A DNA stretch of 64,000 bases from Sinorhizobium sojae CCBAU 05684 (GCF_002288525.1 NZ_CP023067.1:2170001-2234000), one strand, 5' to 3'. Counted from the first letter of the stretch, positions 29,363 to 38,504 are shown. Numbers and translations are program-made. Notes: a model not told the origin generated them from the sequence alone.

Positions 29363-30577
29363 ATGGCCAAGAAGAAAGTCGCAATGCTGACGGCGGGCGG
29401 GCTCGCACCTTGCCTTTCATCTGCTGTCGGCGGCCTGATCGAGCGCTATACGGACATCGCACCCGACTACGAGCTCGTCGCCTATCGTTCCGGCTATCAG
29501 GGCCTGCTTTTGGCCGACCGCATCGAGATTACGAAAGAGATGCGTGAGAAGGCCCACCTTCTCCACCGCCATGGCGGTTCTCCCATCGGCAACAGCCGTG
29601 TGAAGCTCACCAATGCCGCCGACTGCGTGAAACGCGGTCTGGTCAAGGAAGGCGACAACCCGCTTCGCGTGGCGGCCGACAGGCTGGCGGCCGACGGCAT
29701 CAGCATTCTGCACACGATCGGCGGCGACGACACCAACACGACCGCGGCCGATCTTGCCGCCTATCTTGGCGCAAATGGTTACGACCTTACCGTAGTCGGC
29801 CTGCCAAAGACCGTCGACAACGACGTGGTGCCGATCCGCCAGACGCTCGGCGCCTGGACGGCCGCCGAATACGGCGCGCGCTTTTTCGACCATGTCAGCA
29901 ACGAGCAGAGCGCCGCCCCGCGCACCCTCGTCGTCCACGAGGTGATGGGCCGCCATTGCGGTTGGCTGACCGCGGCGACGGCACGCGCCTATATGCAACT
30001 GTCCGGCGGCAAGGACTATGTCGACGGCTTCATGATGAACGAGCAGCTGAAGAACATCGACGGCCTCTATCTGCCGGAGATGAAGTTCGATCTCGAATCG
30101 GAGGCGGCGCGCCTGCGCGCAATCATGGACCGCGCCGGCTTCGTGACGCTGTTCGTCAGTGAAGGCGCCTGCCTCGACGCGATCGTTGCCGAACGCGAGG
30201 CGGCCGGCGACACGGTCAAGCGCGACGCTTTCGGCCATGTGAAGATCGACACCATCAATGTCGGCAACTGGTTCTCCAAGCAGTTCGCCGCGCTTCTTGG
30301 CGCCGAACGCTCGATGGTACAGAAATCCGGCTACTATGCCCGCTCCGCCCCCGCCAATGGCGACGACCTGCGCCTCATCCAGAGCATGGTCGACCTTGCG
30401 GTCGAAAGTGCGCTCAACAAGATCTCCGGCGTCACCGGCCACGACGAGGACCAGGGCGGCCGCCTGCGCACGATCGAATTCCCCCGCATCAAGGGCGGCA
30501 AGCATTTCGACACGTCGGTGAAGTGGTTCGGCGAGGTGATGGACACTATCGGCCAGAAATGGCAGGCGACCGACTAA
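29363..30577 (+). CDS. pfp: Pyrophosphate-dependent 6-phosphofructokinase
   Basis: 404 residues. Reversible phosphorylation of fructose 6-phosphate with PPi. GGDD at residues 120-123 (ATP-dependent enzymes have Gly at the last position) and the lysine of PKTVDND (148-154) mark PPi use. MGRHCGW at 195-201 is the conserved substrate segment. GAGGAGG lies directly upstream of the ATG at 29363, which therefore beats the earlier in-frame ATG at 29339. Many rhizobia lack the ATP-dependent enzyme, so this is probably the cell's only PFK (inference). Confidence 0.95.
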   Translation: MAKKKVAMLTAGGLAPCLSSAVGGLIERYTDIAPDYELVAYRSGYQGLLLADRIEITKEMREKAHLLHRHGGSPIGNSRVKLTNAADCVKRGLVKEGDNPLRVAADRLAADGISILHTIGGDDTNTTAADLAAYLGANGYDLTVVGLPKTVDNDVVPIRQTLGAWTAAEYGARFFDHVSNEQSAAPRTLVVHEVMGRHCGWLTAATARAYMQLSGGKDYVDGFMMNEQLKNIDGLYLPEMKFDLESEAARLRAIMDRAGFVTLFVSEGACLDAIVAEREAAGDTVKRDAFGHVKIDTINVGNWFSKQFAALLGAERSMVQKSGYYARSAPANGDDLRLIQSMVDLAVESALNKISGVTGHDEDQGGRLRTIEFPRIKGGKHFDTSVKWFGEVMDTIGQKWQATD

Positions 30578-30639
30578 GCAGACTTGCGTTGGCAGGCCGT
30601 TTTTCGCGCCCGCCGATGCGCTAGGTTCAGCACCTATTG

Positions 30640-30703
30640 ACGGCTCCGTGCTCGCATGGCTTCCTCCCGGCGATTGCCCAGGAAATCAGTTGCACGGAGC
30701 CGT
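30640..30703 (+). promoter_or_regulatory. Long inverted repeat covering the ribosome binding site of the LysE-family gene
   Basis: Perfect 12-base arms, ACGGCTCCGTGC (30640-30651) and its complement (30692-30703), with a 40-base interval. The right arm contains CGGAG, the only ribosome binding site of the downstream ATG at 30708, so pairing would hide it. This may be a translational control element or simply the remains of an insertion. Confidence 0.5.
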
Positions 30704-30707
30704 TTTC

Positions 30708-31339
30708 ATGTCGTTCGAACAATGGTTTGCCTTTGCCGCCACCTCGGCGGCTCTCCTCGCCGTTCCGGCCCGACTATTCTGCTCGTCATTTCCTATGCGG
30801 TCAGCCACGGTCGCAAAGCGGCAGGGCGCAACCGTCGCCGGCGTTGCGCTCGGGGACTTCACGGCGATGACCGCCTCCATGCTCGGTCTTGGCGCTCTGC
30901 TCGCCACTTCGGCGACGGTTTTTACGATACTGAAATGGATTGTGCCGCCTATCTCGTCTGGCTCGGCATCAAGCTCTGGAGAGCCCCCATTGCCGTTGCT
31001 GGCGAGGGAGGTGGCGAATCCGCGACGGAACGGCCTTTGCGGATTTTTCTGCACGCTTACGCTGTCACTGCGCTGAACCCGAAAAGCATTACCTTCTTCG
31101 TCGCCTTCCTGCCGCAATTTCTGGACCTTTCAAGACCGCTCGTGCGGCAGATGGTCGTTTTCGAAGCGACGTTTCTGGCGCTCGCTGCCGTGAACGCGAT
31201 GCTCTACGCATCGCTCGCCTCGACCGCAGGAAGCACGATTCGCATGCCGCATATCCACCGGATCGTCAACCGCGACGGAAGCTCGCTGCTCATCAGCGCG
31301 GGTATCCTGTCGCTCGGATTCAAGCGCGCAACGGCGTGA
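30708..31339 (+). pseudogene. LysE/RhtB-family amino-acid exporter, broken by three one-base indels
   Basis: Reading MSFEQWFAFAATSAALLAVP in frame 3, GPTILLVISYAVSHGRKAAG in frame 2, TVAGVALGDFTAMTASMLGL in frame 3, then AAYLVWLGIKLWRAP to the end in frame 2 reconstructs a full LysE-type exporter of about 210 residues. The frame changes are a missing G near 30767, an extra G near 30825 and a missing G near 30941. Each lies in a short G run. Either the gene is dead or the assembly has errors there. The family exports amino acids or homoserine lactones through six membrane segments. Confidence 0.85.
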
Positions 31340-31456
31340 AAACCGCCCGCCTGCTTGCCGCAACAGGCGGCATGGGATAAGGGAGATTCAAGCGCAGCGG
31401 ACGGCAGCCGCTGATTTGTGGGGGGCTACGGGGCCCAGAAGCACGAAAGTGACAGC

Positions 31457-32452
31457 ATGGCGAAAATCCGTATCTCCCTTAGGAAACAGGCGCTTGCGGC
31501 GACCGCACTGGTTTCCGTCGCAATTGCCTCCGGGTGTTCGACGGTCGAGCGAACCTCGCTCGGTGAGCTGACTGCCGTGCAGACGGTTACGCCGGTCCCG
31601 AAGCCCGGCGGGGAGATGGCGGCCCATGCCTTGCCGGCGACGGCCGGTGCGGCGCCCGAAGCATCCGCCACGCCTGCGGCCGAGGCAGCCACGAACGCTA
31701 GCGACGGGTCGACAACCGTGACGATGGCTGAATCCGACACCGCGTCGAAGGATGCGACGCTCGCCTTCGCCGCGCCGCAGACGACCGCAATTCCGGTCGC
31801 CAAGCCCACCCAGGCCATTCAAGTGGCGATGGCAGGGCCTGCTGCGGCATCCCTGTTGCCGGAGGCAACCGCCGCTGCCGATTCCGTACCCGGCGAGCCG
31901 GCCGCCCCGCTCCTCGGCATTGCCGCCGCGATGGAATCGGATTTCGACACCGGTGAACCGGTCGGCCTCGAGACCCTCGTTGCCAAGCGCATGATCGTTC
32001 CGACCGAGCGGCCCAAGACCGGGGTCATCGGCTCGGCGGTCGATGCCGTCGCCAACGTCATTCCCGATTCGCTCAAGCTCACCAAAACACCGACGAGCTC
32101 CCGACCCGAACTCGACCGGCTGATCGAGCACTATGCCGAACTCAACGGTCTTCCGGTCGAACTCGTGCATCGTGTGGTCAAGCGCGAGAGCAACTACAAT
32201 CCCCGCGCCTACAGCAAAGGGAATTACGGATTGATGCAGATCCGCTACAACACCGCCAAGGGACTCGGCTACAACGGTCCGGCCGACGGCCTTTTCGACG
32301 CCGAAACCAATCTCAAATACGCGACCAGATATCTGCGCGGTGCCTGGATGGTTGCCGACAACCAGCACGACGGTGCCGTGCGGCTCTATGCCAGCGGCTA
32401 CTACTATCACGCCAAGCGCAAGGGCATGCTCGACCAACTCGGCATGCGTTGA
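31457..32452 (+). CDS. Lipoprotein lytic transglycosylase, SLT family
   Basis: 331 residues. Signal peptide with lipobox ASGC (Cys27), an Ala/Pro/Thr-rich linker of nearly 200 residues that should be disordered, and a C-terminal SLT domain: LPVELVHRVVKRESNYNPRA with catalytic Glu244, then NYGLMQIRYNTAKGLGYNG and LFDAETNLKYATRYLRGAW. Likely anchored in a periplasmic membrane face and reaching into the wall. The ATG at 31457 was chosen because the signal peptide starts there. Confidence 0.92.
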   Translation: MAKIRISLRKQALAATALVSVAIASGCSTVERTSLGELTAVQTVTPVPKPGGEMAAHALPATAGAAPEASATPAAEAATNASDGSTTVTMAESDTASKDATLAFAAPQTTAIPVAKPTQAIQVAMAGPAAASLLPEATAAADSVPGEPAAPLLGIAAAMESDFDTGEPVGLETLVAKRMIVPTERPKTGVIGSAVDAVANVIPDSLKLTKTPTSSRPELDRLIEHYAELNGLPVELVHRVVKRESNYNPRAYSKGNYGLMQIRYNTAKGLGYNGPADGLFDAETNLKYATRYLRGAWMVADNQHDGAVRLYASGYYYHAKRKGMLDQLGMR

Positions 32453-32472
32453 AATTCCGGCTGAGACTGCGC

Positions 32473-33837
32473 TCAATCGAGCGCGTCGATGACCTTGGCG
32501 TTCAGCGCCTGTACATTGTAACCGTCGCGCCAGGGCGTGAGGCCAAGGCGGATGACGGCAAGGCGAAGAGAGGGAACGAGCATGATGGCTTGCCCGTCAT
32601 GCCCGAGCATCCAGAAGCTATCCGCCGGGAACCCGCCCGTACCGGCCCTTATACCATTCGCCGTGAGCCAGACCTGGCCGGAGCCGTAATCGCCGCCGGA
32701 GGCTGCGGTCGGATTGCGCATGAAGTCCACGTAGCCCTCCGGCAGCAACGCCCTCCCCCTCCAACGTCCATCGTCGAGCAGGAATTGCGCAAAGCGTGCC
32801 CAATCCTGCGCCGTCGCATACATGTAGGACGAGCCGACAAAGGTGCCGCTTTCATCCGCCTCCATCACCGCGCTTTTCATGCCGAGAGGTTCGAACAAAG
32901 CCTCGCGCGGATAGGCGAGCGCGGCGGCCGGATCGTCGAAGCTCCGCATCCAGAGCCGGGAGAGAATGTTGCTGGTGCCGCTCGAATAGCTGAACTTCGT
33001 GCCGGCCGCCGCCCCGAGCGGTTTCGATGCGGCAAAACCGGCCATGTCGCTTTCGAGAAAAAGCATGCGCGTCACATCGGTGACGTCGCCGTACTCCTCG
33101 TTGAACGCCAACCCGCTTTGCATCGCCAATAGATCCGCCAGCTTTATGGCGGCGCGTCCGTCGCCATTCCATTCTGGCAGCAGGCGGTCCTCCTCCGCGT
33201 TCATACGCCTCTCGGCAATACGCATGCCGACCAGCGCCGCCGTGACCGTTTTCGTCATCGACCAGCCGAGCAAGGGAGTATCGCGATCAAACCCGGGGCC
33301 GTAGCTCTCCGCCACAAGGCGGCCATCGCGAATGACCGCGATGGCGCGCATGCCGGTACCCGCCAATTCCGGATCCTCGACAAGGGCCTGGATCGTCGGG
33401 TCGATCTCCGCCCGGCTCCCTGCCGGCCAGCCGGCTTCGGGATCACCGGCTGCGGCCTCCATCGCCCCGCCGCTTGCCGCCGCCGGATTTGCGAAAGCCT
33501 GGGCGACGCCATTGCCGCTGTTCATGCAGCCGAGCCCGGGCCGGTGGACCGCACGGCCGGGCGCGGCGAACCCGAATATGCGCGCGGTCACACGCTGCTC
33601 CTCGTGATCCACGGATACGCTGACGAATTTCAGCAGGGGATGGCCGGGGGCTTGCACATCCACGGCGAGCACCTCTTGCGGGTCGCGCCCGGCGAGAAAG
33701 ACATTGGAGCAGACGATCTTGGCGGCGTATCCGTCACCGACCTTGAGGAGCTCCGGCGGATAGAGCGTCAGCCAGCCGGCGGCCGCTGCCGGCGCCGCAA
33801 CGGCCAAGGCTCCGAATTTCTTCGACAACCCTCGCAT
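32473..33837 (-). CDS. Serine hydrolase of the beta-lactamase class C / esterase family
   Basis: 454 residues. N-terminal hydrophobic segment (residues 8-24), likely a signal anchor. Catalytic SMTK at 193-196 (WSMTKT), the tyrosine motif in FSYSSGTSN, and HDGQ near the C-terminus replacing KTG. This set fits class C-like esterases and D-aminopeptidases more than true beta-lactamases. AGGAG lies six bases upstream of the ATG at 33837, which rules out the longer open frame. The substrate is unknown. It is divergent from btaA. Confidence 0.9.
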   Translation of the reverse strand: MRGLSKKFGALAVAAPAAAAGWLTLYPPELLKVGDGYAAKIVCSNVFLAGRDPQEVLAVDVQAPGHPLLKFVSVSVDHEEQRVTARIFGFAAPGRAVHRPGLGCMNSGNGVAQAFANPAAASGGAMEAAAGDPEAGWPAGSRAEIDPTIQALVEDPELAGTGMRAIAVIRDGRLVAESYGPGFDRDTPLLGWSMTKTVTAALVGMRIAERRMNAEEDRLLPEWNGDGRAAIKLADLLAMQSGLAFNEEYGDVTDVTRMLFLESDMAGFAASKPLGAAAGTKFSYSSGTSNILSRLWMRSFDDPAAALAYPREALFEPLGMKSAVMEADESGTFVGSSYMYATAQDWARFAQFLLDDGRWRGRALLPEGYVDFMRNPTAASGGDYGSGQVWLTANGIRAGTGGFPADSFWMLGHDGQAIMLVPSLRLAVIRLGLTPWRDGYNVQALNAKVIDALD

Positions 33838-33956
33838 GATCACTCCTGTTCCCCATGAGGAAATCAGAATTGCCGGAAAAGCGAAAGCCCCTTCGGCGGG
33901 CAGCGCCTGATTTGCCGCACAGGCTCCGAGCAAGTCATGCGCAGCCTGCGCGCACC

Positions 33957-33974
33957 CCGTCATCAAAGTGTAGT
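33957..33974 (+). promoter_or_regulatory. Possible Pho box upstream of btaA
   Basis: CCGTCAT-CAAA-GTGTAGT resembles the PhoB box (two CTGTCAT-like heptamers 4 bases apart). The first half matches 6 of 7 positions, the second only 4 of 7. It lies about 47 bp upstream of btaA. Betaine lipid synthesis in Sinorhizobium meliloti is known to be PhoB-dependent, which makes a site here plausible, but the match is weak. Confidence 0.4.
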
Positions 33975-34020
33975 CGAGTCATTCTAGAAGCGGCTCAGTT
34001 TCAACTTGGATGGCAGCAAT

Positions 34021-35271
34021 ATGACGGATCTCGCACCCGATGCCGGCTTCGGCAGAAAGAACACGAAGCTGAAAAGCGCGCTCCTCCAGCATAAGGCTCT
34101 CTCCTTGGCAGGCCTTTCCGAGCGACTGTTCGGCCTGCTCTTCTCCGGCCTCGTCTATCCCCAGATCTGGGAGGATCCGATCGTCGACATGGAGGCGATG
34201 CAGATCCGACCCGGACACCGGATCGTGACGATCGGCTCCGGCGGCTGCAACATGCTGACCTATCTTTCCGCCGGCCCGGCCCGCATCGACGTGGTCGACC
34301 TCAATCGCCATCACATCGCGCTCAACCGGCTGAAGCTCGCGGCCTTCCGCCACCTGCCGAGCCACAAGGATGTGCTGCGGTTCCTCGCCTCCACAGGCCT
34401 GCGCACGAACAGCGACGCATTCGACCTCTTCATCGCGCCGAAGCTCGACGCCGCCAGCCGCGCCTACTGGACCAGCCGTGACATCTCCGGCCGCCGCCGT
34501 ATCGGCGTTTTCGGCCGCAACATCTACCGCACCGGCCTGCTCGGCCGCTTCATCTCCGTGAGCCACCTGCTCGCGCGGCTGCACGGCATCAATCCGGCGG
34601 ACTTCATCCAGGCGCGCTCGATGCGCGAACAGCGGCAGTTCTTCGACGACAAGCTCGCGCCGCTCTTCGAGCGCCCGGTCATCCGCTGGATAACCAGCCG
34701 CAAGAGCTCACTCTTCGGGCTCGGCATCCCGCCGCAGCAGTTCGACGAGCTCGCAAGCCTCAGCGGCGAGAGGTCGCTCGCAGCCGTACTCCGGCACCGC
34801 CTCGAAAAGCTGACCTGCCATTTTCCGCTCCGCGAAAACTACTTTGCCTGGCAGGCCTTCGCGCGGCGTTATCCGCTGCCGCACGAGGGCGATCTGCCGC
34901 CTTATCTGCAGGCCTCGAATTACGAAACGATCCGCAACCACGCGCATCGCGTCGCCGTCCACCACGAAAGCTTCACCGAGCTGCTCGCCCGCAAGCCCGC
35001 CTCCTCGGTCGACCGCTACGTGCTGCTGGACGCCCAGGACTGGATGAGCGACCGGCAATTGAACGACCTCTGGAGCGAGATCACCCGCACGGCCGATGCC
35101 GGCGCGGTGGTGATCTTCCGCACGGCGGCGGAAGCCAGCATCCTGCCGGGCCGGCTCTCGGCCGCGCTGCTCGACCAGTGGGACTACGATGCGGAAGCCT
35201 CCCTGCGGCTCGGTGCGCAGGACCGCTCGGCCATCTATGGCGGGTTCCATATCTACCGCAAGAAAGCATGA
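34021..35271 (+). CDS. btaA: S-adenosylmethionine:diacylglycerol 3-amino-3-carboxypropyl transferase BtaA
   Basis: First enzyme of the phosphorus-free membrane lipid DGTS: it moves the aminocarboxypropyl group of SAM to diacylglycerol. 416 residues; N-terminal YPQIWEDPIVDMEAMQI, then the SAM-binding segment HRIVTIGSGGCNML and DVVDLNRHHIALNRLKL, and C-terminal YVLLDAQDWM and VIFRTAAEASILP. These match the Sinorhizobium protein as I remember it. The start MTDLAPDAGF was preferred to an ATG five codons earlier. The stop overlaps the btaB start. Confidence 0.95.
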   Translation: MTDLAPDAGFGRKNTKLKSALLQHKALSLAGLSERLFGLLFSGLVYPQIWEDPIVDMEAMQIRPGHRIVTIGSGGCNMLTYLSAGPARIDVVDLNRHHIALNRLKLAAFRHLPSHKDVLRFLASTGLRTNSDAFDLFIAPKLDAASRAYWTSRDISGRRRIGVFGRNIYRTGLLGRFISVSHLLARLHGINPADFIQARSMREQRQFFDDKLAPLFERPVIRWITSRKSSLFGLGIPPQQFDELASLSGERSLAAVLRHRLEKLTCHFPLRENYFAWQAFARRYPLPHEGDLPPYLQASNYETIRNHAHRVAVHHESFTELLARKPASSVDRYVLLDAQDWMSDRQLNDLWSEITRTADAGAVVIFRTAAEASILPGRLSAALLDQWDYDAEASLRLGAQDRSAIYGGFHIYRKKA

Positions 35272-35936
35272 GCGGCGTGCAGCAAGCAGCAAACAGCCAT
35301 GCGCGGCTCATGGACCGAATGTACCGCTACCAGCGGTACATCTACGATTTCACCCGCAAATACTATCTCTTCGGGCGCGACACGCTGATCCGTGACCTTC
35401 AGGCTCCACCCGGCGCCTCCGTGCTGGAGGTCGGCTGCGGCACCGGCCGAAACCTTGCCGTGATCGCAGATCTCTATCCGGAGGCACGTCTCTTCGGGCT
35501 CGACATCTCCGCCGAGATGCTGGCGACCGCCAGGACAAAGCTCAAGCGGCACGGCCGTCCGGATACGGTGCTGCGCGTCGCCGACGCCACGAATTTCAGC
35601 CCAGCCTCCTTCGGCGAGAAGGGCTTCGATCGGATCGTCATCTCCTATGCGCTGTCGATGATCCCCGCATGGGAAAAGGCGCTCGGGGCGGCGATCGACG
35701 CCCTCAACCCGGGCGGCTCCCTGCACATTGCCGATTTCGGCCAGCAGGAAGGCTGGCCGGGCGGCTTCCGCCGCCTGTTGCAGGCATGGCTGAGGCGCTT
35801 CCACGTGTCACCGCGCGAAACACTCTTCGACGTCACCCGCGAGGAGGCAGACGGTCGCGGGGCAACGCTCGAGCTCAAATCGATCGGCAGAGGTTATGCC
35901 TGGCTCGCCGTCTACCGCCGCCCCGCCGCAGAATGA
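35268..35936 (+). CDS. btaB: Diacylglyceryl-homoserine N-methyltransferase BtaB
   Basis: 222-residue SAM methyltransferase that adds three methyl groups to the BtaA product to give DGTS. The SAM-binding motif LEVGCGTGRNL is near residues 52-62, then FGLDISAEMLATA, and motif ALNPGGSLHIADFG. The N-terminus (MDRMYRYQRYIYDFTRKYYL) is the BtaB type. The ATG overlaps the btaA TGA (ATGA), so the two enzymes are co-translated. Confidence 0.95.
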   Translation: MSGVQQAANSHARLMDRMYRYQRYIYDFTRKYYLFGRDTLIRDLQAPPGASVLEVGCGTGRNLAVIADLYPEARLFGLDISAEMLATARTKLKRHGRPDTVLRVADATNFSPASFGEKGFDRIVISYALSMIPAWEKALGAAIDALNPGGSLHIADFGQQEGWPGGFRRLLQAWLRRFHVSPRETLFDVTREEADGRGATLELKSIGRGYAWLAVYRRPAAE

Positions 35937-35938
35937 AT

Positions 35939-36004
35939 GTCGCACTTCGAAGTGCTGCATGTCCTCGTCCTTATGTCGAAGTCGATTGAAAAGACATGCA
36001 ATCG
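35939..36004 (+). repeat. Mosaic palindromic repeat, class A, right part only
   Basis: GCACTTCGAAGTGCTGCATGTCC, then an imperfect inverted segment ending AAGACATGCAATCGCGG. The ending is the same as that of the copy at 3462 (TGCA.TCGCGG). It begins three bases after the btaB stop and may serve as its 3' end structure. Confidence 0.6.
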
Positions 36005-36145
36005 CGGCGACGCAATTGTCGCTTGAGCTAACGCAATTTTTACGATGATATGGTGAAAAGGAGGCAAGCCTCCCTGGGGGACATCGCAAAACATGGAAGC
36101 CATCGCGTGAGGCAGGATCGTCGTTCGTCTCCAAACGGAACCCCC

Positions 36146-36931
36146 ATGCGCCGGCTTCTCCTGGCTTTGTTGCCAATCGCGACCCTTCTTTCCGCCTGCT
36201 CGGCCACCGATTACGATCTGGTGAATACGGCCTCGATCCCGGCACGTTTCCACGATACCGATCCGCAGGATTTCGGCGACCGCACACCGCACCATCACAG
36301 CATCCACGGCATCGACGTCTCCAAGTGGAATGGCAATATCGATTGGGCGAAGGTCAAGAATTCCGGCGTTTCCTTCGCCTTCATCAAGGCTACCGAGGGC
36401 AAGGACAGGCTCGACGCCCGTTTCCACGAATATTGGCCGCAGGCGCGCGCCGTCGGCATCGCCTATGCGCCCTATCACTTCTACTATTTCTGCTCGTCCG
36501 CCGATGCGCAGGCCGACTGGTTCATCAACAATGTGCCGAAGAGCGCCGTCTATCTGCCGCCGGTGCTCGACGTCGAATGGAACGGCGAATCGAAGACCTG
36601 CCGCTATCGGCCGGCACCCGAAACGGTGCGCTCCGAAATGAAGCGGTTCATGGACCGGCTGGAAGCCCACTACGGCAAGCGGCCGATCATCTATACTTCG
36701 GTCGATTTCCATCGCGACAATCTGGTCGGCGTCTTCAAAGACTATCATTTCTGGGTACGTTCCGTCGCGAAGCACCCCAAGGACATCTACGTCGACCGTC
36801 GCTGGGCCTTCTGGCAATACACCAGCACCGGCATCATACCGGGCATTGACGGCCATACGGACATCAATACCTTCGCCGGGTCCACCAGGAACTGGCAGAA
36901 GTGGGTCGCCGCCGTCTCGCAGGCGCGATAG
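36146..36931 (+). CDS. GH25-family lysozyme-like lipoprotein
   Basis: 261 residues. Lipoprotein signal with lipobox LSAC (Cys18), then a glycoside hydrolase 25 domain: GIDVSKWNGNIDWAKVK (Asp57), FAFIKATEGKD, YHFYYFCSS and the catalytic pair in PPVLDVEWNG (Asp142, Glu144), ending with RRWAFWQYTSTGIIPGIDG. The fold hydrolyses the MurNAc-GlcNAc bond. Bacterial chromosomal GH25 enzymes of this type remodel the cell's own wall. The ATG at 36146 was chosen because the lipoprotein signal begins there. Confidence 0.92.
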   Translation: MRRLLLALLPIATLLSACSATDYDLVNTASIPARFHDTDPQDFGDRTPHHHSIHGIDVSKWNGNIDWAKVKNSGVSFAFIKATEGKDRLDARFHEYWPQARAVGIAYAPYHFYYFCSSADAQADWFINNVPKSAVYLPPVLDVEWNGESKTCRYRPAPETVRSEMKRFMDRLEAHYGKRPIIYTSVDFHRDNLVGVFKDYHFWVRSVAKHPKDIYVDRRWAFWQYTSTGIIPGIDGHTDINTFAGSTRNWQKWVAAVSQAR

Positions 36932-37044
36932 CCTCCAATTCAACTCGGATCCGCTCGCGCGGCCCCTGCATTTCTTCATTCGGTCATAATGCTCTGGAAG
37001 AGCATCGACGGATTTGCTCGACGGACAGGATCGCAGCCAGTTGC

Positions 37045-37119
37045 CGCGACTGCATGTCTCCTAAAATCGACCGCGATTTAAGGAGACATGCAGCAGTTCA
37101 AAGTGCTGCAGCGACCGGC
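37045..37119 (-). repeat. Mosaic palindromic repeat, class A, inverted copy
   Basis: Inverted relative to the copy at 3462: CCGCGACTGCATGTCTCC, hairpin 37050-37093 (arms of about 20 bases with one mismatch), then CAGTTCAAAGTGCTGCAGCGACC, the complement of the left module. It lies just upstream of the MltB-like gene, ending 20 bases before its ATG, so it should be part of its leader RNA. Confidence 0.8.
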
Positions 37120-37138
37120 CATGGAAAAGGATTAAAAA

Positions 37139-38329
37139 ATGCGCAAGGCCCTTCTCTCCCTCGGAATGCTCGCACTTGCCAGCACCCCGACACTGGCGCA
37201 AACCACCGCGCCAGTCGCCTGCGGCGGCGATCTCGGCACCTTCCTGGAGGGCGTAAAGGCCGAGGCGATCGCCCGCGGCATCCCCGCCGAGGCCGCCAAC
37301 CACGCGCTTGCGGGTGCCGCTATCGACCAGAAGGTGCTGAGCCGCGACCGCGCCCAGGGCGTCTTCAAGCAGACCTTCATGGAATTTTCCAAGCGCACGG
37401 TCAGCAAATCGAGGCTCGATATCGGGGCTCAGAAAATGCGCGAATATGCCGAGGTCTTCGCCCGCGCCGAACAGGAGTACGGCGTGCCGGCGCCGGTCAT
37501 CACTGCCTTCTGGGCGATGGAAACGGACTTCGGCGCCGTCCAGGGGGATTTCAACACCCGCAACGCTCTGGTGACGCTTGCCCATGACTGCCGCCGCCCG
37601 GAAATGTTCCGGCCGCAGCTTCTCGCTGCGATCGAGATGGTCCAGCACGGCGACCTCGATCCCGCAGCGACGAACGGCGCTTGGGCCGGCGAGATCGGCC
37701 AGGTTCAGATGCTGCCGGAGGACATTATCGCCTACGGCGTCGACGGCGACGGCGACGGCCATGTCGACCTGAAGAAGAGCGCGCCGGACGCAATTCTGAC
37801 GGCGGCGAAATTCATCCAGAGCCTCGGCTTCAAGGCGGGCCAGCCCTGGATCCAGGAAGTGACCGTCCCCGATCGGCTTCCCTGGGAAAAAACCGGGCTG
37901 CAGTCGGGCATGACGGCGGGCGACTGGTTCGCACTTGGCGTCACTCCGCGCGACGGCAACACCGCCAACAGCGCGCTCGAGGCATCGCTGGTGCTGCCGC
38001 AGGGCCACAAAGGCGTCGCCTTCCTGACCTATCCGAACTTCAATATCTATCTCGAGTGGAACCAGTCCTTCATCTACACGACGTCGGCCGCCTATTTTGC
38101 CACCCGCCTTGCCGGTGCACCGCCCTATCGGGCCGGAAATCCGGAACCCGGGCTGAGCGACGCGGAAATGAAGGCGCTGCAGGAGAAGCTGCAGGCGCTC
38201 GGCCACGATGTCGGCAAGATAGACGGTATTCTCGGGGCCGGCACCCGCACCGCCTTACAGAAGGAGCAATTGAAACGCGGGCTCCCGGCCGACGGCTGGG
38301 CGACACCCGCTGTGATGAACGCTCTCTGA
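37139..38329 (+). CDS. Lytic murein transglycosylase, MltB family, with C-terminal peptidoglycan-binding domain
   Basis: 396 residues. Signal peptide cleaved near TLAQ (residue 20), the SLT_2 domain (GVPAPVITAFWAMETDFGA with the catalytic Glu, then LVTLAHDCRRPEMF, EIGQVQMLPEDIIAYGVDGD, NAYFATRLAG-type end) and PG_binding_1 (MKALQEKLQALGHDVGKIDG). Soluble and periplasmic, since no lipobox is present, unlike MltB itself. AAGGA lies upstream of the ATG. The leader carries an inverted mosaic repeat. Confidence 0.92.
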   Translation: MRKALLSLGMLALASTPTLAQTTAPVACGGDLGTFLEGVKAEAIARGIPAEAANHALAGAAIDQKVLSRDRAQGVFKQTFMEFSKRTVSKSRLDIGAQKMREYAEVFARAEQEYGVPAPVITAFWAMETDFGAVQGDFNTRNALVTLAHDCRRPEMFRPQLLAAIEMVQHGDLDPAATNGAWAGEIGQVQMLPEDIIAYGVDGDGDGHVDLKKSAPDAILTAAKFIQSLGFKAGQPWIQEVTVPDRLPWEKTGLQSGMTAGDWFALGVTPRDGNTANSALEASLVLPQGHKGVAFLTYPNFNIYLEWNQSFIYTTSAAYFATRLAGAPPYRAGNPEPGLSDAEMKALQEKLQALGHDVGKIDGILGAGTRTALQKEQLKRGLPADGWATPAVMNAL

Positions 38330-38504
38330 CATCGCCGGTAGCGAACTGCTATTCTTGCAAGAAGCGGGTGGCAACGCCCGCTTTCTTCCATTACTGCTTG
38401 CACAAGTCTAATTTGCTGGAACGGGTATGCGCTGCATTTGCCCACTTCCGCCGACCATCGATGGCAGACAGCGCATGCAATATGCCGGGACCGGAAATAC
38501 GCAG

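Noticed and set aside
31388..32476. 362-codon antisense frame over the lipoprotein transglycosylase
   Set aside because: Gly/Arg-rich shadow of the Ala/Pro-rich linker of the real gene.
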